Assembly: GCF_937920985.1 (NCBI RefSeq)
Contig: NZ_CALDXR010000060.1
Location: forward strand, 1-56,259
Direction: 5' to 3'
DNA: 56,259 nt
From: an uncultured Phascolarctobacterium sp.
Lineage (GTDB): Bacteria > Bacillota > Negativicutes > Acidaminococcales > Acidaminococcaceae
Each line of letters opens with the position of its first letter. Position 1 is the first letter of the stretch. The position numbers and the translations under genes are program-made. Positions 32,377 through 40,973 of this stretch are shown piece after piece. The notes beneath the pieces are model-generated. The model had not been told where the DNA came from. It saw nothing but the letters and a program-made list of their open reading frames with translations, and did not search any database.

Positions 32377-33271
32377 ACAAAAAACACCTCACTTCCGCAT
32401 TACCAACCTGCTGCATAGCAGGCATTTCTTCCTTGCAACGCGTTGTGCAATAAGGGCAGCGTGCCGCAAACTTACATCCGGTAAAGCTTTCCCCCGGCAC
32501 CGGTGCCTTTCCCGGAATGACCTGTAGACCATTCTTTGGCAAAGCCTGCAAAAAGCCTTTGGTATACGGATGCAATGGTTTATGCCAAATATCCGCATTA
32601 TGCTCCAAAACCTGTCCTGCATACATCACCAGCACATCATCACACACCTCTTGTGCCAAAGCAATATCATGCGTAATAATCAGCATACTTAAATGCAAAT
32701 CCTGCTTAATCGTCAGCAAATTTTTGCGTACAACAGCGCCAACCTGTTCATCCAAACCTTTTGTCGGTTCATCAGCTAAAATCCATTCCGGCTTACTGCT
32801 GACAGCCATAGCGCACAATACACGCTGCAGCATACCACCGGAAAGTTCATGCGGATACGCTGCCAGAACACGCTCTGCTTCCTGCAGTCCAAACAAATGC
32901 AGACACTGCTTTTTATAGCTATTGTCACTATCGGCGATATTATGAACATTCAAAATATCCTGCATCTGCTTGCCTATTTTGCGCACAGGATTCAGCGACT
33001 CACTTGGGTTTTGCGGAATAATACCAAAAGCAGATAATATTTTCTTCACCTGCTCGCCATTATAAAGCACTCTACCCTTTTTAACGACTCCTGATGGCAA
33101 AATATTTAAAATAGCCTGCCCCAATACAGATTTACCGCAACCGCTTTCACCGATAATCGCAGTAAAATTCCCTCCGGGCAAGTTCAGGCTTACATCATCT
33201 ACAGCATAAAATACTCCTTGCGACAGCTTAAAGCCTACAGATATATTTTCTAACACCAGATTTTTTACCAT
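32363..33271 (-). CDS. ABC transporter ATP-binding protein, NikD/DppD-like
   Basis: 302 residues. Walker A GESGCGKS, signature LSGGMLQRV, Walker B WILADEPTKG. The C-terminal tail (PGKAPVPGESFTGCKFAARCPYC) is the Cys-containing oligopeptide/nickel ATPase C-terminal domain, which may hold an Fe-S cluster. Seven-base overlap with the permease upstream. Specificity cannot be read from the ATPase. Confidence 0.93.
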   Translation of the reverse strand: MVKNLVLENISVGFKLSQGVFYAVDDVSLNLPGGNFTAIIGESGCGKSVLGQAILNILPSGVVKKGRVLYNGEQVKKILSAFGIIPQNPSESLNPVRKIGKQMQDILNVHNIADSDNSYKKQCLHLFGLQEAERVLAAYPHELSGGMLQRVLCAMAVSSKPEWILADEPTKGLDEQVGAVVRKNLLTIKQDLHLSMLIITHDIALAQEVCDDVLVMYAGQVLEHNADIWHKPLHPYTKGFLQALPKNGLQVIPGKAPVPGESFTGCKFAARCPYCTTRCKEEMPAMQQVGNAEVRCFLYAEG

Positions 33272-34086
33272 TTGCGCACCTCATCAAGCTGAATATCTAA
33301 TCTGTCACGCAGATGTTCTCCGATGATATTCAAAGAATAAATCAGCAAAAATACAAACAGGCCGGGAATAATAATCAGGTGAGGCGAGCTGCGGTAATAC
33401 ATAATGGCATCATTAATCATTACGCTCCAGTCAGGTGTCGGCGGCTGCACGCCTAAGCCCAAAAAGCTCAAACCGGCAATCGCCAATATGCCTCTGCCAA
33501 GACGAATAGTTACCAAAACCAGCAGCTTATTGGCAATATTGGGCAGCAAATGACGGAAAATAATCCGCCAGTCACTGCAGCCAAGGCAGCGCAGGCCTTC
33601 AATAAAAGGCTCTCCCATAAGCTGCAGCACTTCTGCACGCACAATACGCGAAAAACCGGCCCAGGATGTCACAACCAAAGCCAAAACCAAGCTATAAATA
33701 CTCGGGCCAAGAATACCGGCTAAAGCTATCATAAAGCAGCTTCCCGGTATACCCTGAAAAATATTGCTTAAAACAGTAAAGAACATGTCTAATTTACCGC
33801 CGTAAAAACCGCACAACAGACCAACGCCCACGCCTAAAATCAACGCCAAAACCGATGAAATCAAGGTCAAAAGCATTGATGCCCGTCCGCCGTAAAGAAT
33901 ACGGCTGAACATGTCACGCCCCAAAGCATCCGTACCGAAGAAATGCTGCCAACAGGGGCTTTGCAGACGATTGGCCATATCCGGTTCAAAGGGATTATGC
34001 GTTGCCAGGAGCGGAGCTAAAATACTGCCGAGAATGATAAACGCAAGTACAAATATAGCAAAGTTAAGCTGTATTTTTTTAGTCAT
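33265..34086 (-). CDS. ABC transporter permease, NikC/DppC-like
   Basis: 273 residues, six membrane segments. N-terminal segment followed by the family's HFFGTDALGRDMFSRILYGGR stretch, then the EAA-loop region (VVTSWAGFSRIVRAEVL) that docks on the ATPases. Starts eight bases inside the end of the partner permease gene. Confidence 0.93.
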   Translation of the reverse strand: MTKKIQLNFAIFVLAFIILGSILAPLLATHNPFEPDMANRLQSPCWQHFFGTDALGRDMFSRILYGGRASMLLTLISSVLALILGVGVGLLCGFYGGKLDMFFTVLSNIFQGIPGSCFMIALAGILGPSIYSLVLALVVTSWAGFSRIVRAEVLQLMGEPFIEGLRCLGCSDWRIIFRHLLPNIANKLLVLVTIRLGRGILAIAGLSFLGLGVQPPTPDWSVMINDAIMYYRSSPHLIIIPGLFVFLLIYSLNIIGEHLRDRLDIQLDEVRKW

Positions 34087-35026
34087 GTACTTCAGCGCCT
34101 CCTCTCAGCTTCGGATTCAGATAAAACATCAGTAAATCAACCGCTAAGGTTATCAATACCAAAAGCCAGCCGGTAAAAAGCACATAGGCCTGCAATACAG
34201 GATAATCACGAAAGCGAATCGCTTCCAAAGCCATGCTGCTGATGCCTGGCAGAGCAAAAATACTTTCCGCAATAACCGAACCGCCCAAAATGCCAGCCAG
34301 ATAATTGCCCAGCAAAGCAATTACCGGCAGCATGGCATTAGGAAACGCATAGCAAAAAAGCAGCTTTATTTTGCTGATTCCCCGCACACGCGCTACTAGA
34401 AAATATTGCGAAGCAAATTCCGTCAGCAGCGAGCTGCGCATATAACGGCACACTGTTGCTGAAGTAGAAAACGAAACCGCCAACGCCGGCATAATAAAAT
34501 ACCGCAGGCTCTCACTGCCGCTTGTCGGCAGCAGACGCAGCGTTTCGCTGAACAGCAAAATCATCAGCAATGCCAGCCAAAAACTGGGTACAGCTAAAAG
34601 TATATTAGTCAAAAACTGTACTACATCATCCAGCCAACTGTTTTTGAAAACAGCGCATAAGGTCCCCAAGGCAATACCAACAACTGCGGCAATGACTAAA
34701 GCCAGCAGCGCCAGCTCCACTGTCACCGGCAGACGCAGCAAAAGCTCATGCAGAATATCCTTACCTGTAATATAGCTGCTGCCGAAATTACCATGCAGCA
34801 CCTGCGCAAACCAACTAAAATACTGCACATAAACAGGTCTGTTCAACCCCAGCTCTTCCCGCATCGCTGCAATCTGTGCATCCGTAGGTGCATCCAGCCC
34901 ATCCTGATTTAAAGCAAACTCCGCCGGATCTCCTGGTGATAACAGCCCCAGAACGAACGCTAAAAGGCTGATGCCAATCATTACAGGCACTGCTAATAAA
35001 ATTCGTCGATAACAATATCTAATCAT
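34079..35026 (-). CDS. ABC transporter permease, NikB/DppB-like
   Basis: 315 residues, six membrane segments; N-terminal RYCYRRILLAVPVMIGIS is typical of the DppB/NikB group. The EAA-type loop lies near residue 210. ATG 35026 lies within an eight-base overlap with the remnant 3' end of the binding-protein gene (stop TAG at 35019-35021). That shows the binding protein and this permease were once directly coupled, before the ATPase cassette at 35141-36571 split them. Translation now depends on whatever site lies in the duplicated piece. Confidence 0.92.
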   Translation of the reverse strand: MIRYCYRRILLAVPVMIGISLLAFVLGLLSPGDPAEFALNQDGLDAPTDAQIAAMREELGLNRPVYVQYFSWFAQVLHGNFGSSYITGKDILHELLLRLPVTVELALLALVIAAVVGIALGTLCAVFKNSWLDDVVQFLTNILLAVPSFWLALLMILLFSETLRLLPTSGSESLRYFIMPALAVSFSTSATVCRYMRSSLLTEFASQYFLVARVRGISKIKLLFCYAFPNAMLPVIALLGNYLAGILGGSVIAESIFALPGISSMALEAIRFRDYPVLQAYVLFTGWLLVLITLAVDLLMFYLNPKLRGGAEVHD

Positions 35027-35140
35027 AGTCCTCCGCCAGTTCCACCTTACTCAAATCTACACCGTAGATTAAAGGTTTATAATTTTTTAAACGCTTATTG
35101 TAGGCAACGATGTTCATGTCGTTGAAAAGAGAGGCGACAG
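35019..35140 (-). pseudogene. Orphan 3' end of the substrate-binding protein gene (115-bp duplication, left copy)
   Basis: Bases 35026-35140 repeat 36572-36686 with about 4 mismatches. In the coding frame this copy reads SLFNDMNIVAYNKRLKNY..., the last 40 or so codons of the binding protein, ending AEDYD and TAG, overlapping the start of nikB-like. It is the original gene end left behind by an insertion; the functional gene ends with the right copy, AED then TAA. Confidence 0.9.
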
Positions 35141-35143
35141 TAT

Positions 35144-35188
35144 AGAATCTGAGAAATCTAAAGTCTGACTTTAATTTACTCGGGTTTT
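35144..35188. repeat. 45-bp palindrome, downstream copy
   Basis: Centred on base 35166, core AAAGTCTGACTTT with outer arms AGAATCTGAG / TTACTCGGGTTTT. About 39 of 45 bases match the copy at 36439-36483, in the same orientation. Begins three bases after the left 115-bp repeat. Confidence 0.8.
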
Positions 35189-35195
35189 GTTTCTT

Positions 35196-36422
35196 TTACA
35201 ATAAACTAACCGGACAATACCAGCTCGTCCTGCTATAAGGCAGCAACTCATCATTCATGCATATTATCAGCCCAGTCTGTACATCCATGTCAAGCTTATC
35301 CAAAACCTTAAAATTTTTATCTGCATGATTGGGTAATTTCGCCTTTTTTATTTCTATCGGATAAACCTTTTTCCCATCTATAATAAGCAGGTCTATCTCC
35401 TTTTTATCTATATCCCGATAATAATAAAGATTAGGTTGTTTACCTGCGTTATAATAGCTTTTTATAATTTCCGTAATAACATAGGTTTCGAAAAACGCCC
35501 CATCCATTGCACCATTTTCAATAGTAGCTGCACTTGGCCACCTGCATAAATATGCTGCTAAACCGGTATCCATGAAATATACCTTCGGCGTTTTTACCAA
35601 ACGATTACTTATATTTGAATAGTACGGCCTGAGAATAAAGATAATTCCTGAACGCTCTAAAATAGACACCCATTCCTTAGCTGTCGGTGAGGAGACTCCA
35701 ACCGCGCGGGCAATTTCCTCATATTTCAGTTCTTGCGCCGTCCTTGCAGCCATAAAGATTAAAAAGTCATAAAAAGCACTTAATTTGCCAACCTGAGCTA
35801 ATTCTTTAATATCTCGCTCAAGATAGGTGTTAACATAATCCATATAGAATCTGTCTCTGTCTATGTTGCTCAAAACAAGCTTCGGCATACCACCTTCAAA
35901 AATCCTTTGATAAATTTGATGGATATTTTTATTGGCTACCTGTGAAAAGCGCTTTTTTAATACCTCTATATCAGGGGAAAATAGGGAAGCTTCACGCTTT
36001 TCTATTTCCGCCGTTGTTAAAGTAGACATATCAAAAACAGAAATTCTTCCAGCTAAAGAATCTGCCACGCCTTGCATCATTTTAAACTTTTGTGAACCGG
36101 TCAGCCAATACATCCCTGCATTATCTTCACCTTGTAAGGCTTTAGCATCAACTATTCTTTTCATTTCCAACAGCAGCGACGGCACACGCTGAAACTCGTC
36201 TATTAACAGTGGAAAGCCATAGGTTTCAAAAAACAACGCAGGATCATTCTCTGCCAGCCTGCGCGCATTAGCATCATCTAATGTCACATATTTTCTTTTG
36301 TCTTCTTTAATATGGTAAAGCATGGTAGATTTACCAACCTGCCTTTGACCACATACCATTACTACAGGATAATACTTTGACGCTTCAATTATTTGCTTTT
36401 CCAGATGCCTTGTAAGATACAT
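35196..36422 (-). CDS. AAA ATPase with C-terminal DUF4143 domain
   Basis: 408 residues from ATG 36422 (GGTGA six bases upstream). Walker A GQRQVGKST near residue 30, Walker B LLIDEFQRV near residue 77, an arginine-rich sensor segment (LTGSQKFKMM), a winged-helix stretch (YEEIARAVGVSSPTAKEW) and a C-terminal PD-(D/E)XK-like core (KKEIDLLIIDGKKVYPIEIKKA). These ATPases are common, often multicopy, in anaerobes; their role is not established. It lies in the transporter operon by insertion and not by function: it is flanked by palindromes and by duplicated target sequence. Confidence 0.87.
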   Translation of the reverse strand: MYLTRHLEKQIIEASKYYPVVMVCGQRQVGKSTMLYHIKEDKRKYVTLDDANARRLAENDPALFFETYGFPLLIDEFQRVPSLLLEMKRIVDAKALQGEDNAGMYWLTGSQKFKMMQGVADSLAGRISVFDMSTLTTAEIEKREASLFSPDIEVLKKRFSQVANKNIHQIYQRIFEGGMPKLVLSNIDRDRFYMDYVNTYLERDIKELAQVGKLSAFYDFLIFMAARTAQELKYEEIARAVGVSSPTAKEWVSILERSGIIFILRPYYSNISNRLVKTPKVYFMDTGLAAYLCRWPSAATIENGAMDGAFFETYVITEIIKSYYNAGKQPNLYYYRDIDKKEIDLLIIDGKKVYPIEIKKAKLPNHADKNFKVLDKLDMDVQTGLIICMNDELLPYSRTSWYCPVSLL

Positions 36423-36438
36423 ATGCTTCACCGCCTTT

Positions 36439-36483
36439 AAAACTTGAGTAATCTAAAGTCTGACTTTATTTTACTCGAGTTTT
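36439..36483. repeat. 45-bp palindrome, upstream copy (in the ATPase promoter region)
   Basis: Centred on base 36461: AAAACTTGAGTAA (36439-36451) opposes TTACTCGAGTTTT (36471-36483), with the shared core AAAGTCTGACTTT. It ends 16 bases before the ATPase start codon, so it could be an operator, a hairpin in the mRNA leader or an element end. Confidence 0.82.
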
Positions 36484-36570
36484 TTGTGTATGTCAAACAA
36501 CAGCCATAGATAGTAAATAAGAACTGAAGAAATTTAATTGCTTCCTAACTTCATCGCTTCTTTGCTGCAA

Positions 36571-38118
36571 TTAGTCCTCCGCCAGTTCCACCTTACTCAA
36601 ATCTACACCGTAGATTAAAGGTTTATAATTTTTTAAACGCTTATTATAGGCAACGATGTTCATGTCGTTGAAAAGAGGGATGACAGGCTGTTCATATACC
36701 ACTATTTCTTGAACTCTGTCAAAAACACGTTGCCTTTCAGCCTCATCAGTTATATGCTTAACCTTATTCATTAATTCCGTTACTTCTGGATTATTATACC
36801 CAGAACTGTTACTGACATTTAACGCACCATCAGGCATGATAAAAGTATATAATGCACTAAATGGATCACCATTAGCTAACCCCTTTTGAATGCGAACAAT
36901 ATTAAAGTCTCCTTTACGCATCATTTTTGATAACGTAGCATACTCTATTGCTTTAATTTTTACATCTAAGCCAATATCTTGTAACCAATAAGCAATTAAC
37001 TCAGCTTCTCCTTTTTGCAATGGTTCATTACCATTTATGCAGTATGTAATTTCACAGCGCTTATCTCCTAATACTTCATGTGCCAGGCGTTTCGCTTTCT
37101 GTAAATCGTATTCTACAGGAAAAGCTTTATAGCCAGGACTAGTATAATTTAAGATATTGGCTGTCGGTTCAGCATAGTCCAGATACATATTATGTACTAA
37201 ATTTTTCCTGTCAATTGCTAAACTTACAGCCCTACGCATCCTTACATCATTAAAAGGAAATTTATTACCATTTACACATAAATAACGAATCATTGTTGAT
37301 TTATTTTTATCTACAGCAAAACGAGGATCTTTTTTTATCTCATCAGCAAGAAATGGAGGTATGGCATTAATATCAACAACTCCGTCAATTTCTCCAGATT
37401 TTAATGCCGCATATCGTGTATCTGTATTAGGAATATTACGCACAATAAATTTTTTAATTTTACCTTTATTGCCCCAATAATTATCATTACGTTCCAGCAC
37501 TACGTACTTGTTTAATACATTTTCAGTAATCTTATATGGTCCAGTACCAATAGCAACACTCTTGAAATTACCATCATCAGCAAAACACTCCGGAGCATAT
37601 ATAGGACTACCAAAATCAGTCATCTTATATAATTCATTAATATTCGCTTCTTTAAAAAGCAGACGAATAGTATATTCATCTAATTTTTCATATTTCAGTA
37701 AAGTAGGATAATACATTTCCATATTCAGGCCATAAAAAGAAGACCGCTTATAACCTTTCTTCATACGGTCAAAATTAGCAATTACAGAATCCGCGTTAAA
37801 TTTTGTCCCGTTATGAAAGTAGACATCCTGTCGCAGATGAAAAATCCACTCTTTACCGCCATCATGCATCTCCCAACTTGTTGCTAAACATGGTGCCGGT
37901 TTATTATCATCATCTTTAGTAATCAAAGGCTCCCAAACATCCAAAATACGACTGCAGTAAAGTCCATCTTTATTACCAGGAGCAAGATGACGATAGGCAG
38001 CTAAAACTACTGTGTTCTTATCATGTTTTTCTATATTAATTTTTTGCTCTTCCCGTTTTCCACAACCGATTGTAAAAATCGTTACCAACAGAAGAATAAA
38101 GCTTAAAAATTTTTTCAT
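36571..38118 (-). CDS. Substrate-binding lipoprotein, NikA/DppA family (SBP family 5)
   Basis: 515 residues. Lipoprotein signal peptide MKKFLSFILLLVTIFTIGC with lipobox Cys19. Body has the family-5 pattern: YCSRILDVWEPLITKDDDN, WIFHLRQDVYFHNGTKFNA, GTGPYKI and late PLFNDMNIVAYNKR. Members bind oligopeptides, nickel chelates or heme. Delivers ligand to the permeases at 33265-35026. It is second in the riboswitch B unit, 70 bases and a hairpin after the TonB receptor. The end of the gene is duplicated at 35026-35140, and the present stop (TAA) comes from the inserted cassette's edge. Confidence 0.92.
   Translation of the reverse strand: MKKFLSFILLLVTIFTIGCGKREEQKINIEKHDKNTVVLAAYRHLAPGNKDGLYCSRILDVWEPLITKDDDNKPAPCLATSWEMHDGGKEWIFHLRQDVYFHNGTKFNADSVIANFDRMKKGYKRSSFYGLNMEMYYPTLLKYEKLDEYTIRLLFKEANINELYKMTDFGSPIYAPECFADDGNFKSVAIGTGPYKITENVLNKYVVLERNDNYWGNKGKIKKFIVRNIPNTDTRYAALKSGEIDGVVDINAIPPFLADEIKKDPRFAVDKNKSTMIRYLCVNGNKFPFNDVRMRRAVSLAIDRKNLVHNMYLDYAEPTANILNYTSPGYKAFPVEYDLQKAKRLAHEVLGDKRCEITYCINGNEPLQKGEAELIAYWLQDIGLDVKIKAIEYATLSKMMRKGDFNIVRIQKGLANGDPFSALYTFIMPDGALNVSNSSGYNNPEVTELMNKVKHITDEAERQRVFDRVQEIVVYEQPVIPLFNDMNIVAYNKRLKNYKPLIYGVDLSKVELAED
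36572..36686. repeat. 115-bp direct repeat, right copy (in-gene)
   Basis: The functional 3' end of the binding-protein gene; the partner copy is 35026-35140, offset 1,546 bases. Confidence 0.92.
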
Positions 38119-38146
38119 TATTACTTACCGCTTATAAGTATAGAAT

Positions 38147-38176
38147 AAAAGAGGGTAGTATAAAACCACCCTCTTA
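38147..38176 (-). terminator. Intra-operon terminator after TonB receptor 1
   Basis: AAGAGGGTgGT...ACTACCCTCTT followed by TTATTC on the minus strand. It probably lets only part of the transcript continue into the binding-protein gene, giving more receptor than importer. Confidence 0.75.
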
Positions 38177-38188
38177 AGTTAACAAATC

Positions 38189-40393
38189 TTAGATATCAAA
38201 CTGTGCAGACAGCATAAAGGTTCTAGGCATAGACAAACCAAAAGTTGTAGAACTGCCTCTGCCCATCCAGTAATCTTTGTCAGCAACATTGTAGCACATT
38301 GCACTCAGTTTTACAGGAACAGTATTAATTTTAGTCTTATAGTTGGCACCTAAATCAAAGGTTACATAAGACGGAATTTCAGTCTTACCACCTACTGCAG
38401 CAGAATCAATATAAGCCTTATCAACCCAGTTAGCACGACCAACAACGCTCCAATCTTCGTCAGGTTTATATTCCAAACCTAATACGCCACTCCATTTGGC
38501 AACACCGTTTACAAACCAGCCATCTTTAGAGCCATTGTTGGTATGTTCACGCTGTGCATCAAGATATAATAAGCCACCAATAGCAGTCCATTTTTCAGTT
38601 AATTTACCATTAACAGTAACTTCCATGCCTTTATAGCGATTTTTGCCATCATCAACTTTAGTATAAGATTTTCCGCCATTGAAAATATCATATCTGTTAG
38701 CTTCGTCAATATCAAAATAGCTTAAAGTAGTCATTACACCAGCATTTTGGTATTTAACACCAATTTCATTTTGCTTGCTCTTTACAGGTTCCATAATTTG
38801 ATTTTCATTTGTATAATATACATCTTTTGTATTAAGAACCTTAAGTCCACGAGAAAAGCTTTCAGTATGACCAACATACATAGCCAAATTTTCTACAGGT
38901 TTATAGGTAAAGCCATATGTCGGTAAAATATTATCATTTGTATAAGTATAATTTGGCGCACCATTCTTATACATTTCCATGTGTTCATGTTTTTTAGAAG
39001 CTGCTAAAAGCAAAGAAGCTTTACCATATTCTAAAGTGTCAGCAACAGTAATACCTACATTTGTCTCTTCCCAAGACGGTTTTGCTGCTCCAGAATTCTT
39101 CTTAATAGAATTCCAGTCATTAGCAAACCACCAGTTATTCAAGTTACCGCTAAGTCCGGTACCTGCATCAGTACTAGCAGTAGCAGACCAATATTTAGCC
39201 CAAGAGCGGTCAACCGCAAAAGAAACATTGTGTTTTACTTCACCAGTTTCAAATTTACCCTTTATACCAATTTGAGCATAAACATTCTTCGCAATCTCAT
39301 TCATCTGAGAATAAACATTTTTTACAAATTCTCCACCATTTTTAAATTTAATGGACGCACTTTGATTATCTTTATTACCAAAACGATTAGATTGGCCATA
39401 ATTAGCAAACCAAGACCAATTATCATCCATTTTTTGGTCATGATTCAAAGCCATAATCCAACCATACATTCTCTTAGTTGTACCATCAAAGTCATAATTA
39501 TTTTTAGAATCAGGAGCATCAGGCAATACACTATTATTATAAGTCTTATCTAAAGAAAACCATCTTTGTGCACCATTAATACGTCTATCATAATGCCCTG
39601 CAAATAAATTGGTTTCACTCTTTTCGCCACGATGATCAAAGTTAATGAAAATATTCTTTTCATTATTCTCTGCACCAGGCAGTGAAAGTTTGCCATCCAT
39701 GTATTCTGCATTCACGCGCAATCCCCACTCATTATCCTTACCAAAACGACGCCCAACTTCAATAGTTTCACTAGTGTTGCCTCTTCCGCTATAAGTCTGT
39801 GTATAACGGGTAACAGGAGTATCAGTTGCTCGTTTCGTAACAATATTAATAGTGCCAGGCGCAGGAGTTGCACCACTATTTGTACCATTGTTAGACATAC
39901 TTACACCATTCACACCAGCATTAGGACCAGATGTAATATCAATTCTATCAATTACATGGGACGGCGGTGTAGTGAACTGAGAGTATAAGCTAGGAACACC
40001 ATTTAACATCATATGGTTACCGTTCATGTTAATACCGCGCATACTAAAATCACTATACATCGGAGAACTAGTGCTACTACGAATAGAAGGGTTAGCAGTT
40101 AAAATATTTGCCAATGGTTGACTAGGATCATCAAAAAGAGCTACAGTTTTTTCCGTCATACTCATTTCAGAATAAGGAATATCCAAAACACTTTTATCGC
40201 CCAAGATACCCAATTTAGCAGTTTTTCTAACCAAACCACCCGGCAACACATCCCTGCTGCCTTCAACAACAACCTCATCCAGATTGCCATGCATAGCTTG
40301 CTCTGCAGCACTTGCAGACATTACAAAGCCTACGCTGGCAACAGCGCACAGCACTGACATAACCAGCGCTTTTTTGTTTTTCATCATACTCAT
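38189..40393 (-). CDS. TonB-dependent outer-membrane receptor 1
   Basis: About 734 residues. Signal peptide MKNKKALVMSVLCAVASVGF with cleavage near ASA-AEQ, a TonB-box-like LDEVVVEG, a plug domain (NPSIRSSTSSPMYSDFSMRG; PGTINIVTKRA) and a long beta-barrel ending in an aromatic/hydrophobic ...LSAQFDI. Start is ambiguous: GAGG lies 3 bases before ATG 40402 and 12 before ATG 40393; the frame opens at 40480 inside the leader. Moves a ligand across the outer membrane using ExbBD-TonB. The cobalamin riboswitch upstream suggests a corrinoid, cobalt chelate or related ligand; sequence alone does not prove it. Confidence 0.9.
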   Translation of the reverse strand: MSMMKNKKALVMSVLCAVASVGFVMSASAAEQAMHGNLDEVVVEGSRDVLPGGLVRKTAKLGILGDKSVLDIPYSEMSMTEKTVALFDDPSQPLANILTANPSIRSSTSSPMYSDFSMRGINMNGNHMMLNGVPSLYSQFTTPPSHVIDRIDITSGPNAGVNGVSMSNNGTNSGATPAPGTINIVTKRATDTPVTRYTQTYSGRGNTSETIEVGRRFGKDNEWGLRVNAEYMDGKLSLPGAENNEKNIFINFDHRGEKSETNLFAGHYDRRINGAQRWFSLDKTYNNSVLPDAPDSKNNYDFDGTTKRMYGWIMALNHDQKMDDNWSWFANYGQSNRFGNKDNQSASIKFKNGGEFVKNVYSQMNEIAKNVYAQIGIKGKFETGEVKHNVSFAVDRSWAKYWSATASTDAGTGLSGNLNNWWFANDWNSIKKNSGAAKPSWEETNVGITVADTLEYGKASLLLAASKKHEHMEMYKNGAPNYTYTNDNILPTYGFTYKPVENLAMYVGHTESFSRGLKVLNTKDVYYTNENQIMEPVKSKQNEIGVKYQNAGVMTTLSYFDIDEANRYDIFNGGKSYTKVDDGKNRYKGMEVTVNGKLTEKWTAIGGLLYLDAQREHTNNGSKDGWFVNGVAKWSGVLGLEYKPDEDWSVVGRANWVDKAYIDSAAVGGKTEIPSYVTFDLGANYKTKINTVPVKLSAMCYNVADKDYWMGRGSSTTFGLSMPRTFMLSAQFDI

Positions 40394-40497
40394 AATACTC
40401 ATACACCTCATAAAAAATTTATTTTTCAACCTTCGCCACCGAGCTGTCCGAGTTTCGCGTGCGACTCCGGCTAAAAGCATAATTTACCAAGGGCGTT
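40394..40497 (-). repeat. Conserved leader segment with hairpin, copy 1
   Basis: Between riboswitch terminator and receptor start. Nearly identical to 46092-46190. Contains GCCGGAGTCGCACGCG followed by AAACTCGGACAGCTCGGC, which can fold as a stem (GGAGT/ACTC with flanking GCC/GGC). The second structured element could control translation or mRNA stability of the receptors. Confidence 0.7.
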
Positions 40498-40512
40498 CAG
40501 TATTCCGGCAAG

Positions 40513-40746
40513 AAAAAAACGCCCTTCTGCACCATGACAGAAGGACGCACTTGTCCTTTACCATTCTCCTGTCACTCGCAGCATACTTTGGTCTTTACTT
40601 TCTCAGGCAATTCTTCTGGCTCAGTTTCATCACAAATCCAGCCTTCCCAGTTTCCCAGTGGCATTGTTTGGATTTGCTCCACTTTGCAGCTGCGTGACAG
40701 CGCAGGCTTCGCACCTGCTTACTTATTAAGTCTTTCGACACCCGAT
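40513..40746 (-). promoter_or_regulatory. Cobalamin riboswitch B, upstream of TonB receptor 1
   Basis: Same conserved blocks as riboswitch A: TTAATAAGTAAGCAGGTGCG, GCTGTCACGCAGCTG, GCCACTGGG, TGGGAAGGC, GAGCCAGAAGAATTGCC. The expression platform is clear: AAGGACaagtgcGTCCTT (antiterminator) competes with CGtCCTTCTG...CAGAAGGgCG followed by seven T (terminator, 40513-40548). Ligand binding should favour termination. Confidence 0.94.
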
Positions 40747-40804
40747 AGGTCTATATTATTCAAATATATGTACTTATGATATATGTTTCCATTTTTACAC
40801 GCAA

Positions 40805-40833
40805 ATTATAACATAAGCTTATCTTGATGTCAA
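40805..40833 (-). promoter_or_regulatory. Consensus promoter of riboswitch B
   Basis: Minus strand: TTGACA (40828-40833), 17-base spacer, TATAAT (40805-40810). Perfect boxes, about 60 bases before the aptamer. Confidence 0.9.
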
Positions 40834-40973
40834 GCACGGCAAATCACTCACTGTTTCATATAGTATTTCTTGTACAAACAAATACGTAAACAACTAATGA
40901 GCCGCATAATTCACACTTTTAGTTATAGACTGTAGTAAATATTATAAATCCCATCTAAGCGGTACATTCATAC

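Larger units (their letters stand above)
35141..36571 (-). mobile_element. Candidate inserted cassette carrying a DUF4143 ATPase gene
   Basis: This stretch separates the two copies of the 115-bp binding-protein 3' end. It contains a 45-bp palindrome, the ATPase gene, a second copy of the palindrome and about 85 bases without a gene. Insertion plus one repeat copy adds 1,546 bases to the operon while leaving the target reading frame intact but for the last two codons. No integrase or transposase is present. Mechanism unknown; a recombination event with long target duplication is the direct reading. Confidence 0.6.

Noticed and set aside
31696..33271. One of the ABC ATPases as a NifH-like reductase
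   Set aside because: Both have the ABC signature SGG motif and Q-loop, and lack the NifH P-loop GKGGIGKS and paired cluster cysteines.
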